Source of the DNA: Nageia nagi
Taxonomy: Eukaryota; Pinophyta
Length of the DNA stretch: 64,000 nt
Direction of reading: 5' to 3'
Assembly: GCA_050084985.1 (NCBI GenBank)
Contig: JBITNC010000001.1
Span: 10,044,001-10,108,000 of the forward strand
In this document: positions 23,481 to 36,602 of the stretch, one piece after another
Position numbering within the stretch: the stretch's first letter is position 1
Layout of the letters: each line of letters starts with the position of its first letter
Program-made: the position numbers and the translations under genes
The notes under the pieces: model-generated
Databases searched by the model: none
The model's input: the letters and a program-made list of their open reading frames with translations, nothing else
Told to the model about the DNA's origin: nothing

Positions 23481-24262
23481 TTTAAATGGCTATTGTTATC
23501 GTTATTTTGCTACTATGATTATTATTTCTATTATTCTTGCTGCTGTTGTAGCCATTACCTCTTTTCTCAAACCTTTTGGAGGAATAAAGATAAGATTTCT
23601 TTTGATGGTTGAACTTCTTCTTGAAAAGAGTTTTGGTTGCTCCAAGAGCAACGTTATTATCTTTAAGAGAAGAAATTAACACCTTACTGTTAAGGGTTTT
23701 CTCATGCTTCAATAGGTGCCTAGAAAAGTTTTCAAGGGAGAAGACTTCTTCATCATCAAATCTTGTTTCCATAACCATCATAAAGTTTTCAAACTTTGAA
23801 GAAAGGCTTTGAAGAATTATGAGACCATGAACTCATCATTGATCTAATTACGCCCATAAGTAATCAGTTGGGTTCTTAGGTCAATGATTTTATTCAAGTA
23901 GATAGCCGCATTTTCATCTTTCCCTTGACAAGATTGAAGCAACTTTTGGAGATTGGTAAACCTCCTTGAAAAATTTAAACCAAGGTAAATTTGCTTAAGC
24001 TTATCTTAAGCTTCTTTTATCAAGGTTGAAGAGAAAATCATCAGAAGCACATCATCTGAAATTGCATGATAAATCATGGATGTTGCCAACTTATTCTTTA
24101 TGTTGTAAGCCTCTAATGCCTTCTCATCTGTAGGAGGTACAAGGTTCTCATTCATTATTTTCCAGAGCTTTCTTGCCTACAATTCAGCTCTCATCCATGG
24201 TTCCCAAATTCCAAAGTTGAAACCATCAAGAATGTGTTTAGGTAAAAATATTCTTCCATTTG
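23481..24262 (-). pseudogene. B1 gag remnant
   Basis: Minus-strand reading from about 24262 gives VANGRIFLPKHILDGFNFGI and WEPWM.AEL, then NENLVPPTDEKALEAYNIKN and KLATSMIYHAISDD, typical of Copia gag (UBN2-like). The C-terminal part, 23781-23482, is open and basic (FKKKFNHQKKSYLYSSKRFE). One or more frame changes lie near 23800-23990. Gag would form the particle that packages element RNA. Confidence 0.7.
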
Positions 24263-27200
24263 CTACATAAGAATGTGAAAAAAATAATAAGCATGTGGTT
24301 TAAAAAATATTAAATGTTAAGTTTTAACCAAGTAAAAAATACATATTACATTTAACACTAAAGACATGCTTGATTTGATTCACAAGTGCAAATGTTTTAC
24401 AACTCAAATAATAACCCATGTATCCAAATACATTTCTCATCTCAAGAATCGTAGATGTAGAGTGATATTATTGAGGCTTATTTTTTTATCTAAAATTAGG
24501 CCATCACCTGGATGCCCACATAAGAGAAGTCCAAGTACTACCAATCCTCAACCAATTCGCCCTGGTCAGTTTTATACTCTCACAAAGAGAAGTACCTACT
24601 ATTTTCTAAGGTTATGATGTTTATTGGATTGATCAAATTTTTAATCTTGATTAGGTTTCAAGTTGTTCTCTTAGGTTATCAAGATAATCCCTAAATGGAT
24701 GTGCGGATATGTGGTATCACTACACACATACCTTTCCAACAATTGGAGTTAAATCCAAACCAATAGAGGACTTAAGAGTAATTAATAAATATGGAATTTT
24801 CACCACTTGGATTGTCGAACTTAAAGGCTCCAGTCTGCCTGTTCTCATCTCATGGCTCCTCAAACAAGTCATGTTGCAGAATGTACATGCAGATGTATTC
24901 ATTTTAGGGGATTATTCATTTCAATGTTTACATTTTTTATTGCATAAGCAAATAAATTAAAGTGCAAAACATGAAGTAAAAGAGCATAAGTAAAACATTA
25001 TCAATTCAAAAATTTGAAACCTAAGTGTCCAATGGGTTTTGTTCACCAACCCCTAAAGGAAATCTTTACATTATTCTTAATTTTGCACAAGTCCATTCTT
25101 TCATAAGAAGTAGATTACATCATAACTTAAGATTTTAAGCATGCATTATTTGACTTAAAAGCTTAAGTATCTATCTTAAGTTTTAAGTCCTTAAGTATTT
25201 ATCACCAAAAAAAATTAATTTCTAAGCAAGTATTAGGCATGCATAAAATTTACGTACTAAGCATGCATTTGTTAACTTAATAAATAAGTTCTTAAAAAAT
25301 ACATTATTCGTTTTAAAAAAATTAAGTCAATATGCATCATTTTCTTATTTTACAAAAGTCATTCTTAACAAGCAATACTTAAATTAAAACATAAGGAACA
25401 TGTATCATTTAACTCAAAAACATTTAAGTCTTAAACATGCATCATTAACTTAAAAAAAATGAAGTCCTAAGCATTAACTTAAAATAGGCATGCATCATAG
25501 GCATAAGAGATTCTAAGGATCTAGAACTTTTAAGTAAAGGAATTCAATATTTCCCCCTCCTTTTACTTAAAAAAAAATCAATGCTTAGGATAGGCATGCT
25601 TAAAAAAAAATTCTTTGAAATAAGTAATTTCATGCTTAAACATTACTTTGAAGTATTAAAAAAAAAATTCTCAAAAAAAAAAAAAAAAAAAAAACTTAGC
25701 TTAAATTTTTTTCAAAAATATCTATAATCATCAAGATTTAAAAAAAAAATACTTCTAGGCTTTAGAAAAAATTAATCTCTAAAACTATGTAAGTAAAAGT
25801 TGTTCCCTTGCCAAAATTTTAAGAAACCCTTATTTGTAATTTTCCTTTAAGGATTTAAAGTGCCTCTTTTTCCAAGACACTTAAATAGGTCATTATTAAA
25901 GTTTGTCTCAAATGGTACTCCAAGACAAAAATAATTAATGAGTTATGACACTCATTAAAGAATAAGAAGGCGTATGGACATCCTATTACCAAACTAAAAG
26001 ACATTGCAATTAATATTGCTTGCAAGGAAGGAGAAAAGGTCATCTTCCCAAGAACTTAAATGGAATTGATAGATGCATTTAAAAAAAAAAACTTGCACAA
26101 AAAAGTTGATTTTAGTGCTAAAGAGATAAAAAAAAAAAAGAGGGCTAAGCAGCCAACAAAAAAGGACTTGAATGGAGGGAAAGGGCTGAGTAGAGAGAAG
26201 ACCACACATAGACCATGGAGGAGTTAGAGAGAGGTGCTATGAAGCCCCCCTCACTCTCCACTTTTCATCTATCTATTTTAAAATATATATATATCAATCA
26301 CTATTTATGCTTTTTCTTTTTGAATAAATCTAAGATTGTGAATATTGAAAAAATAATAAAATTGTGTTCTTTGTTTGGGTTTGAGTTTCATTATGGCAGC
26401 AACAGGAGTGGGGTTTTATCATTTACTGCAACCTAAAAAAATAGGTTTTTGCATTCTTGCTATCAAAAATTCATAAATGATGGCAGCACATAGGCTAAAT
26501 TTACTAAAATGAATGTTTTCCATGGCAAAAAATTAGTCGAGGAAGAGAGAGGTATTCTCAAGGGTGAGAGGGGTCTATGAGACCAAAGTATTCAAGCATA
26601 GAAACAAAGGCATGAGGGGGGTTTGTAGGTAGCCACAGATAGTGGCAAAGGGGGAATTGATAAAAAGGAGCAACAAAGAGGGAAGGGGAAATAAGGAGCA
26701 ATGAAGGGGAAAGATCAACCAAGTCAACATAGGCATAGGATAGCAGGTTACACATAGCTAAGGAGTCTAGTGGCTAAGCATAGGGTGGAGCATAGGACCT
26801 TCACTCAATAGAGGACTATTTTATTGCTCAAGCCGATCGATGGTGCATCCTGAGGGAGACCAAGTCTAGGAGAGAAAGACTACATGCATAAAAGAAATAT
26901 GAGCAGGAGAGAGAGACTAAGAAGCTACTTGAGAGGTTTGGAGGAGTGCAACAAGTCTGGTAGAGAAGATTCTACACATAGAAACGCTAGGAAAATGGTC
27001 GCATAAGAGAGAAGGGCTGACTTAGCTCACTACTATCATCCCCCTTTATATGCACATATGGATGAATGAGGGCTACAACACCTTTGTATGACTTGCAGTT
27101 TTGTTTGATCGATAGATCATCCTATCCACACTGTCTTAACCATAATTACCTAGCAAAAGAGGAAAAACTTTGCTCCTTTCTATAGTTCTCATCCTTTTGG

Positions 27201-28096
27201 CAAATCTAAGCTGAAGTGTGAAGACCATACTAGACACATTTCTTATAGTAATGTAGCAAATCATATTCATTGCAGTTTCGATCATGAAGGTTTATTTTCT
27301 TCTTTGTCTCCAAAAGTCTTGAGGAGAGCATTTGCTTGCATGGATGAAAAATTATATGTAGTAAAATAAAAATTGTTTATCTTTGTTGGTGGAAAAAAGA
27401 TAAATAAATGATCTTTTATCTTTCTTGCCTTTTTACTCTGTGGGTCAAAGATAAAGTTTTGGAGGAGTGCAGAGGAGTGAGTGACTACAATGAAGTTTGA
27501 ATTAATTAAAAAAAAGAACTTAGTGCAGAAGAGACCATGAGCCTTAGCCATGCCATGTGCACACCTTACAACTTAAAAAAAATTGTCTAAACAAAAGCCG
27601 CCCTTCCTATGCAATTTCAACCATTAAACAAAGATTAAAAAGATCTCTCCTGATAACCCAAATAGAAGGCTACCTCCTAATTTTGGTAAAAAATATTTGC
27701 CTAAAATGCAACTTTTTATTCTAACATTTTTTTTTACACAATCTTTGCATATTTCAAAAATTGCATAAAAAATAACATATTATTGCTATGTAAAATACAT
27801 GTAGCTACTAAAAATTATTTTAGTAAAAAATAGCAATAACATGTAACTAATATGAGAGGTTAGAGAAACAAATTGCATTATAATGCTATTTTGACCATAT
27901 TTTGCTTAAAAAGAACTAACACATAGCAAATAATATGTTAGTATAATAATGTGATAATCCAAAAAAAAGATGACAAAGAGGGAGGAAATTTATACCTTCT
28001 CTTGGTTTTACCTCAACAAGAAGAGTAGGTTTAAGAATGAAGACCTCCAAGTTGAAGATGAGTCTCCAAACCAAGGATGTGAAAAGAAACTTCTAA
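24263..28096 (-). other. B1 long leader between PBS and gag
   Basis: About 3.8 kb without coding signal separate the 5' LTR from gag, far longer than in most Copia elements. B2 shares the part nearest gag in order (for example 24435-24560 with 42060-42190 and 24709-24920 with 42340-42540), so it is ancestral to the family. It includes an AT-rich stretch with repeated CATGCAT motifs (25139-25495), a run of 22 A at 25673-25694, and many A-runs. Short plus frames such as 24366-24617 and 24709-24960 lie here; the second is partly kept in B2 but resembles no protein I know. Confidence 0.6.
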
Positions 28097-28111
28097 GGTG
28101 CTCTAATACCA
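28097..28111 (-). other. B1 primer-binding site
   Basis: The minus strand reads TGGTATTAGAGCACC two bases after the 5' LTR. TGGTATYAGAGC is the standard plant PBS complementary to the 3' end of initiator tRNA-Met. Confidence 0.8.
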
Positions 28112-28113
28112 AA

Positions 28114-28614
28114 TGAGAGAATTGAACTATAATAAGAACAATTCTAAACTTCCAAGATCACATGAAAGCTCTCAATTCACATCTAACTATCACACAAAGC
28201 AATCTCACAAAGATAACACAAGATGTAAGTGGTTCCTCCAACTAGGAGTACATCCACTAACTAGATCTTTACTTCAATCACAAATACAACTCTCTTACAA
28301 TCCTTCTAATCTCAACTCCTAAGCCCTATCCTATAACATAACTTTACGTCATAATTGGTGTGTTATCACAAAAAGGGAGCCTTCTATTTATAGGCCAAAA
28401 TCCCTCTTTGGATCACCTTTTTATCCAATGTACAAAAGCATGACATGCACATCCTTTTACCCAAGGGGCATGCTCATGACATGGAGTGTAGGATAAGTTA
28501 CATTATCATATTCACTTAAATACTTAAGGTATCAAATGATACCCTTAAGTATTAGTAAATTTACATAGAATATTATTACAAAACCTTTACAATAATGCAT
28601 TATACATTCTAACA
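28114..28614 (-). repeat. B1 5' LTR with promoter
   Basis: 501 bp. TATAAATA on the minus strand at 28392-28385 is the likely TATA box. The LTR matches 18662-19149 and carries a 10-13 bp difference (GACATGCACATCCTTTTACC near 28441-28460) that is absent from the 3' LTR. Confidence 0.85.
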
Positions 28615-28619
28615 ATATT

Positions 28620-29168
28620 GAATATAGAAAATGTTACTGTTATTACTATGTTTTAGCTTTCACCCCTTTATATTTCCTTGCAGGTTATAAATATGGGAAG
28701 TGAAGGTTGACATCCCTATCGGATCTCTCTGATAGGTGATTCTCCCAAACATCAAACTTATGGTGTCTCTTGATGCCACCTATCTTGATAACTTGTTATA
28801 CTCTCTAAGCTTTGTAATCTCTCCTTTATGCACCACACAAAACATTAGGTCCTATACAGCCAATGATGTACCAATCCCACATCACCAATGGCATGTGCCT
28901 TGTATATTGGGAGGTCCTAATTTCAAGAAATGACTCGTGAGATCATTATAGTGAATATCTATTGTGATCTTATCCAAAGTACAATCATAGTCCTTCAAAG
29001 ATTCATTATTTTTCCACTTTGAGGATTGTACATGACTTGGCTATAGGCCCACTTTGCATCAGGTTTATATGTTTCATGTACATTTGTTGTAATCCAATAT
29101 TTGAGTATAAACATTGTATTTGTAGACCATTTATTTATTTATGTATTTTACACATTTTTGGGTCTACA
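28620..29168 (+). repeat. G1 3' LTR, right part
   Basis: It continues the LTR interrupted at 18661. TATAAATA lies near 28686-28693. The hairpin CCTATCGGA-TCTC-TCTGATAGG at 28715-28736 has one change relative to the left LTR that would still pair as G-U in RNA. It ends GGGTCTACA. The ATTAA that follows is the probable target duplication. Confidence 0.72.
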
Positions 29169-29173
29169 ATTAA

Positions 29174-32100
29174 AGAGAAGAAAGAAGCTAGAAGTTTAAA
29201 TGTAAGAACCTAGAGTACAAATATGACCATATAAAGACTTGAATGCATGAAGAAAATAAAGAAGGTAAAGAAGACATGGAGGAGATGAATGGATTTTTAA
29301 AGGAGACTAAGAAGATTGAAATAGAATTTGGAGATGTCATTCAATTGAAGTAATGGTATTAATTGATATAAAAATGGATGCAAAAAGAGAATAAAAGATA
29401 GTTTCTTCTCAAGTTAGCAATGGAGCAAATGGGAAATCGCCTTGATATTCGAAAGTATGAAGAGTTTATGGACTAGCTGCAATATCCTAATTTCTAACAT
29501 AAAATAGTCCCAAAGTTCATATTGAATTTTTTTACAAAAATTTAAATATTCAAACTCGAACAACAACAACATTAACCAATTCATTCCTTTATAAATCAAG
29601 TGTAAAACTTTACATTTTTCCAATATTCAACATTCATAACAAAATAAAGGTAATCACCTTTTTGAGATAATTATTAAACATAACATCATATTCCTTTAAA
29701 ACATGTAATAAAGAAAAATAAATACATATTTCTAATGCTAAATTTTATATATACTCAAATACAAAAGTATATCTCATTTTTATCAACTATATATATGAAT
29801 CACTTTAATTTACAACTTAGTAAGCAAATACATAAATTCTTAATACAATTACATTTTTCATACTAAGGCTCCATGTTCCTCACCATCCTTGAACTTTGTT
29901 GTACCATTCTCGGACTACAGCTACATCTAAGATAAGCATATTTTTGAGATCAGAACCAACTCTTCAAATGATATGCATAACTAATCATTTCAATGCATTT
30001 TCATACATTCACATGACTTGATGACAAACTTACTTCAAATCCAATGCAAGTGTCATTCAATACATAATTAATCTTCATGCACCTAAAAAATCATTTCCAA
30101 ATATAGAAATGTTAAGAATATCTAGTGAACTTTCATTGTATGACTACGATGCTACCTTCTTTACTTATATTGTCACAACCCATATTTGCTGTGAATTCTC
30201 TTATCATATTTTATTGCAATGTTATATTGTGTGAGTTAGACACTTGTGCTTTTGATATAAATATATATACATATTCTATACATATTTGATGGATGAAGAG
30301 ATAGTCTATGATGAATATTGGAAATTAATCTATCATATTATTTATTAAAGTACATGTTACTCTTGAGATGCTTATTTTGGTGTGCAAGGATATGTGTGAG
30401 AAAGCGGGATGCTCTCAGGTGGAATGAAAATGATAGCTTGGCAAGGTTCAAAAGATCAATTGAGATCTAAGAGAACAATCTGGATCATCTCAATAAGGTA
30501 AATAATCATATACGTTACATGAGACAAGGATCTAAAAAGGTACTCTCCATTGATGTATGATGTTTATTGTGTTCTTAATATGTTGTCTCTTGCTTATTGT
30601 TGTGTATGCAAATTAAATTAGTCTGAGGGTTTTATTCATATATAAAATTAGGGTTAATACTTAACAATTTATTGTCAAAGATGTTTAACTAAGTTAACCC
30701 TATGTCTGACTAAATAGGACGAAGGATTAAATAAAATTAATATTTATTTTGCTAATGTCCTAAGTTATGGTAATAATAAATAAATATTAATTTATTTAAT
30801 TACTAATATCCTACTCATGTTGAAATATTATTAATATTTAGAATTATCTCGATAATGTTGAGTTATGGCGAGTTGTCATGATAATGTGAGTTGTAATTAT
30901 AAGGTTAGGAGAAATTCAAATTTAGCAATAAAACCTTGGATTGCTTTTGCATTTTTCTAGGTGTTAAAATTGCTAAAATTAATATTATCTAATCCTTCTC
31001 TCTATCCTAAAATTAGAAGAATGCTAAAACTCAAATTTACAAGCTTAGCTCTCCTAAAAAATTATAAATAGGAGCTTAAGGGTCATGATATGGTATCATT
31101 TGAAAACATAAAGGAACTTTGTTAGATTGACTCCAAGAGAATCTATAATTACTTAGGAAAGCGTGATCCAGGTTGAACTCCTTTAGTTAAGAGTTAACCT
31201 ACCTTTTTATTTGTAGTGTGTGAGAAATTCCTTGTTTTCGTTATTAATATTTTAATATGATGATTATTTATTTTATTTGATGAAAAATAAATAAATAAAT
31301 AAAATATTAAATTATAATTAAAAGATTAAATTTGTTTTATAAACTTACATGATATATATTTATTTTGAGAAAATTAAATAAATAAATATATTTTAAATAA
31401 AATAATAATATTTATTTAATTTTGAGTTTAAAATTAAATAAATATAATTATACATATTAGTTGTATTATTAATTGTTTGTAAAGAAAATAGAAACAATAC
31501 ATAACATGCTATATTTTTAGAAAAAGAAAGCATTGTTTTTATATTTGAATAATAAAATCAAATTGTTATTAAGGTTTAAAACCTTAAGAGTATTTTTCCC
31601 CAAATCGTAGGGTTTTGGAGGCGTCTATATCAAATTCGTATGGCTTCCTCAGCCATGATTTTGATCTGAAACTTTTTCAAATTGTTCCCTATGGTATTCC
31701 TATATCAAGATTTAGGCTAAGAATTTAAAATCATACGAACTATCATGAAATTTTAAGAGATAAATTTATAGACGCCTATGTGTATGGCATGAGAAAAGCT
31801 GAGAATTTTTAATCATTTTGATTGAAACAAGATAGGAAAACGATCAGGTTGGAAAAATATCAAATGGGTATTTGGAATTTTTAAACTTCACGAAGAAATT
31901 TATGAGAATGATGGGTTCAAACGTGGGTAATTTCGTAGTGTTTGTCCGGTGACTTTTCACCATTTTTGGGTAAAAAAAAGGCATCTTATTTTGGGGAAAA
32001 TCGTAGATTTATATTAGGAAATTAAAACAGTCTTTTGGCAAGAAATTGGCTGAGTTTGAATTTTGAAGTGCCTATGATGCACGCTTACGGCTGCACTTTT

Positions 32101-34785
32101 AATTTGGGGCTTTTAATTATTAGTTTTCATTTTTAGTTAAGTTTTTAATTAAAAATTAAATTTTGAAGGCTTTATTGTTTGTTATTAAATTCATTAAAGT
32201 TTAATATAAATAAAAATTTAATTTAAATAGAAACAGAGTTATTTAAATAGATTTTATATTTTAATACATTTTGTAAATTAAAATAAATTATAAAATGAAA
32301 TAGTAAATGATATATAGTTTGAAAATAATTATTTATATATATGTATAATGAGAGTTGATTTTTTTTAAGGTTTAAATTAGCAAAATACAATTTAGAAAAT
32401 ATTATAAGATAAAAGAAAACCTCTTTAAAGTTGAAAAGGGTTTTTAAATTCAAGAAGTTTAGATGCTTTTGTTGTAAATATTAGTTTGTAGCATTGTAAG
32501 AGTTTTATTAAAATTCGCATGCAAAGATTAAAGTTCACATTTTTATGAGATGTAGGGTTGAATATTATTAAATGCTTTTGTAGATTTTGTGGAAACGATG
32601 GAATGTCTATGTTTACTTGTTCTTTTCTTAGAAAAATCATTTAAATGCAATTAGAGCACGGTAAAAAGAAAGGTTGTGTTGATCCTTTCCACTGTGAGCT
32701 ACCGTTCACATCTTAGGAGTGTGACATGCTTGGAGACAAAGTTTCAAGACCCAAATATTGTTCATCAAACTTGTATTATGATTTGTATTAGCCTTTGAAA
32801 ATATTATTGATAGAAGATGGAATGATGGAAAACATCTTATTTTTATTTATTGTAAAAATGGATATTTGTACATTAGGGATTTACAAGAAGATGTAATTTT
32901 AATATGTAATATTTATTCGTGCAATGATAATATTTACTTCCATGATGTTATTTTAAATGAAGTTGACTATGCTTTATTTATACGCAATGCAATGAGATTC
33001 TTAGATCCTAAGAAAATATATAGGATAATATCTTTTGATGGAAATGATTTATATTTAAAACATAATGGTTTTAATTATTAGGTTGTTAAATTTAAAATGA
33101 ATTAGTTTTGAAACCTAGAAAAATTACAAAGTGAGAGCATGAATATTCAAATTGAGAAACTGATTATCCAAGCGAGTTATTCGAGGATAAATCAAGAATT
33201 ATCACTAGGTTTGGAGTGGACCTTGAAGCTCAAATTGTCTTGATAAGGAAGTGGTTTGAAATACAAGTTATGTATATGATGCCACTAGGAAATTACCATG
33301 TTCAAGAAGGAACATAAAGGCAATCCATATGATGTTCTTTAACGAGTTATGTTAAAGAACGAGGAATGGTAAATAGTCAAGAAGAGATCGTGACTCATGA
33401 ATGACTTAGCTTGGAACTAATGCTAGCAAGGTTATGAAATATAATTCACATGGTTCACAAGTAGCTTCTAACCATTCATAATTGAATGTGGATTTATACT
33501 TGGTATATATGTAAAAAAAATTATGCTCACCTCTCGAGTGTATGAGATGGATGTTAAAGTAGGATTCTATCTTGAGAGTATGAGATTGAGTTCTTACATA
33601 TACAAACATATACTTTGATTTTCATTAAAAAAATAATCCTCAAAGAAAAACTATAACAAAAAAAAATTTATTCGTGATTAAAAAAGATATTAAAAAAACT
33701 ACATAAGTCCATACACATATATGAGTTCAAGATCCTACTCGATCCTTACATTCATGTTCATCAATATCTCAAAAATAGGACTATCTTCCATTAGCAACAT
33801 GCTCATGCTAAGGAGACTTTTTGTTCCTTCTTTACTATGACATCAAATCATACCAATATATTAAACATGATTCAACAAACACATCATTACTTGGTCATCA
33901 TATCAAATAACAATCCAATTTTCAGTAACCACATTTGGTCTATCACATATTTGATTACATTATCTTATCTTATAATGTAATTATGTCAAGCATTATTCAA
34001 ACATTACAATATTGATGCACACATGGTATAATCCTACCAAAACTAGTGGTCATTCAACTATCCACATAGTAACTCATGAGTATAACACATTCATTGTGAA
34101 CTATCATTTTGTACAACATACTTTTCATGTTATCAAGAAGGGTTCGGAACCATACCAAAATATTATTTAAAATAATTCAAGATATAGAGTTTTCAATTCC
34201 AAATTAATTTTTCAACAAGTTAACTAAGGTATATATCTAACCTTGTTCGATTCCATAAGCACATTTCAATAATCAAGGACCTTTCAATATTAGTATACTA
34301 CCCTATGCTAATGAAGATCCCCCATCCTTTTGAATGACATTCATTATTATTTTTGTCTAGTCAGATGAAGTGTTTTTATATCACAACATATCAAAAAGAG
34401 AAATACCATCATTCTAGAATGAGTTCAAATTTCTCTATAAAATTTGATCATATTAATTCATATTTCAAAAGTTCCATAAGATCAATTTGCATATAAGGTA
34501 AGAAATCAACACACGAGAAATAGTACACCATTCTTCAAATGATTTCAATCACCCCATTTAAAAAAATATTCAAAACTAAGTAAATTTTATTTACTTAGTT
34601 ATTTCACATAAAGAATTTAGATTTCCTATTTCATCTACTAGGTGTATCCAAATTATGTTCTTAATATTCATCTATAACCTTCTTATACCTTCTTGTATAA
34701 GAATATAATTTGTACACTAGTATGTAAATTATCATCTCATTTTCTTAAATATCTCATAATACAAATTAATACCCAAATATTAATA

Positions 34786-34847
<62 letters not shown>

Positions 34848-34895
34848 TACTCAAATATTTGTTTAAGGATTTAATCAATAAATACCATTCAACAT
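29174..34895. other. AT-rich spacer, probably old unrecognisable repeats
   Basis: No domain can be read. Noted items are ATTATAAATAGG near 31062, which could be a TATA box of an old LTR; AAATAAAT-rich runs at 31285-31450; a 10-bp perfect hairpin at 33334-33360; and the CA microsatellite near the right end. Short ORFs here (32866-33081 and others) look like chance. Confidence 0.5.
34787..34842. repeat. (CA)28 microsatellite
   Basis: Uninterrupted CA dinucleotides over 56 bp, 54 bp left of the H insertion. Confidence 0.97.
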
Positions 34896-34912
34896 AATAA
34901 TGGTAAAATACA

Positions 34913-35914
34913 TTGGTAGGGTGGGCAGGGAGAATGACGGTTCACATAAATCTGATACTTTTGATGCTTGAAATAATAATCCCAATAATGGGAATAATAA
35001 GCCCATGGATAACCATAGAAAAGTACACTTTAGATGACACATGTTTGGGATGCGCAAGAATTAACGCTACATGCTCCAAGGATGAAAAATGGGAATTTTC
35101 TAGGAATATCATAGAAAGGCCATTGATTGAATCACTATGAGCCATTGATAATTCTTATAATCAAATGATTGACATGATACTTGGAGGGTGGTGGAACTCT
35201 CAGAATAAGAGTTCCAAGTGCATGCTTTGTATGCCCATTATCACCCTCTTACCTTTGAGGATTCTCTTTGCATACACTCTGAGCAAAGTTATATCAGGAC
35301 AGAAAAGATTGGAGCTAGCCAAGGGGGACACTTTTCGAGAGGACCCAATTGTATGGGAAATATTTTGTAATGGTAGAATTCAAGGATTCATAGATTTGCC
35401 CTAGGGGCATAATGAAAATTAGTCTTAATAGGTTGTTCAGTCCTAGGATGAAGGAAGGGTCCTCGTAGATGGATTGAATTTTATAATTAGTACAATCCTA
35501 ATTGTAGTAACCATAGGTATGATAAATGAAGGAATTTGACACTCCAGGGTTGTCCATTCTTTATTAGTTGATATTCTAAATGTCTTGGATGTTGGAGAGC
35601 CAATGCCTATCAAAAAAGAAATCTAACTACAAGGTAAATTCTTTGATTTATCCTTGGAATAGTGTCATAGTAGCTCTCTGCAAATTATTTACCTTAGAAG
35701 GTCATAATTCAAAGGTTAGGGACTATCATTTTGTTTTAATGTCACACTTTAAAGGAAAGCTTCATGTTAACCTTCCTTACATCCTATTTCACTCTCTTGA
35801 CTCATATATCCATATAAATAGGGGGCAAATTCCCACTCACCAAGGTCTTATCAAAATCCTAATTAAATTTTCCTATAGCAAAGCCCAAGTTGTACAACCA
35901 CTTTGCCAATTACC
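34913..35914 (+). pseudogene. H coding remnant, 5' part, unrecognised protein
   Basis: Frames 34913-35140 and 35165-35404 are the same frame, separated by a single TGA. They encode PWITIEKYTLDDTCLGCARI, QMIDMILGGWWNSQNKSSKC and KRLELAKGDTFREDPIVWEI. After a broken stretch, 35580-35914 encodes CKLFTLEGHNSKVRDYHFVL and HINRGQIPTHQGLIKILIKF. The amino-acid composition and long open stretches suggest a once-coding protein. The GH..KV..YHFVL...HF and HQGLI pattern recalls accessory proteins of plant retroelements, but I cannot name the family. It is cut by Copia A2 at 35915. Confidence 0.5.
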
Positions 35915-36364
35915 TAATAAAATCAACCCTTTTTGAATTAATTTCTAATCTACCAAGATATCAAGAAGGCACTCACAACATCAACATAATAACACAAGCC
36001 AATCTCAAAATGAACACAAGAAGTAAAGTGGTTCCTCCCTCCTTGGGAGTACATCCACTAACTAAGATCTTCTTCTTCTCAAGGACCTCTCTTGTAATAT
36101 ATCTTTCTATCTCTCCTAACTCTAAACCTATAGCATAGCTTTGCTTCCAAGTTGTATATCATGAGAGAGGTGGTACCCCTCTATTTATAAGATGAAATCC
36201 ACTTTTAACCTCCCTTTTACCTAAGGGTAAGGTTAAAGCTTTTTCTATATTTATTCCTTTAATGATTTAAGGTATCTAGAGATACTTTAAGCATTGAGTG
36301 GATTTACATAGAGGGTTTATATTAAATAGAGATATTACATAATATTACATTACAAATTCTAACA
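35915..36364 (-). repeat. A2 3' LTR
   Basis: 450 bp; matches 10501-10918 in reverse and 22397-22826. CTCTTCCTTAA at 36365-36375 is the reversed polypurine tract. Its terminal CA has become TA. Confidence 0.75.
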
Positions 36365-36602
36365 CTCTTCCTTAATGCAATATTGGAATAGAACATAAAA
36401 GAAAGAAGAAAGAGAGAGTAAGAGAGAGTTTTTCTCTATAGAGATACAAGTGGAGATGAGAATTTTTACATATTTGAGAAATAAGCAAGATCTTAGTTTG
36501 AGACTCACTACTTTACCATTTAATAAATGGTTTACATTACAATCATTAACCATAACTGGTTTCACTGGAAAGAGTATTCAATCAACATAAAGCTAACATG
36601 TG

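Larger units (their letters stand above)
18662..28614 (-). mobile_element. B1: full-length Ty1/Copia element nested in the G1 3' LTR
   Basis: The element is 9,953 bp including a 430-bp solo LTR and one copy of its target duplication. Its LTRs are 18662-19149 (3') and 28114-28614 (5'), each with TGTTGGAATG...AATTCTCTCA-type ends on the minus strand. An exact TSD, ATATT, lies at 18657-18661 and 28615-28619. Reading right to left it has a Met-type PBS, a leader of about 3.8 kb, gag with zinc knuckle, protease, integrase, RT and RNase H: the Copia order. Stops and frameshifts occur in every domain. The LTRs differ at roughly a tenth of positions by eye, so the insertion is old. Confidence 0.88.
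8702..29168 (+). mobile_element. G1: Ty3-type LTR retrotransposon, gag-only, split by two later insertions
   Basis: Two LTRs begin TGTAGATGCC / TGTATATGCC and end GGATCTACA / GGGTCTACA. With insertions removed they measure about 721 bp (8702-9002 plus 10924-11343) and 719 bp (18492-18661 plus 28620-29168). Flanks GTTAA (8697-8701) and ATTAA (29169-29173) fit a 5-bp TSD with one change. Inside are a gag remnant, an antisense plant mobile domain gene and long non-coding DNA. I find no protease, RT or integrase, so the element would have depended on a partner. The gag spacer motif (YHRALGHLT...L..II) suggests the Tat/Athila side of Ty3. Without the insertions the element would be roughly 8.6 kb. 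Confidence 0.72.

Noticed and set aside
23303-23812. Plus-strand Ile/Phe-rich ORFs
   Set aside because: Antisense to B1 gag and zinc knuckle.
24366-24960. Two plus-strand ORFs in the B1 leader
   Set aside because: The right one is partly kept in B2, which reflects shared leader sequence; neither resembles a protein, and both oppose the element strand.
25673-25694. Runs of 22 A here and of 19 C at 43023-43041 as functional signals
   Set aside because: Simple homopolymers in leader sequence; lengths are also unreliable in sequencing.
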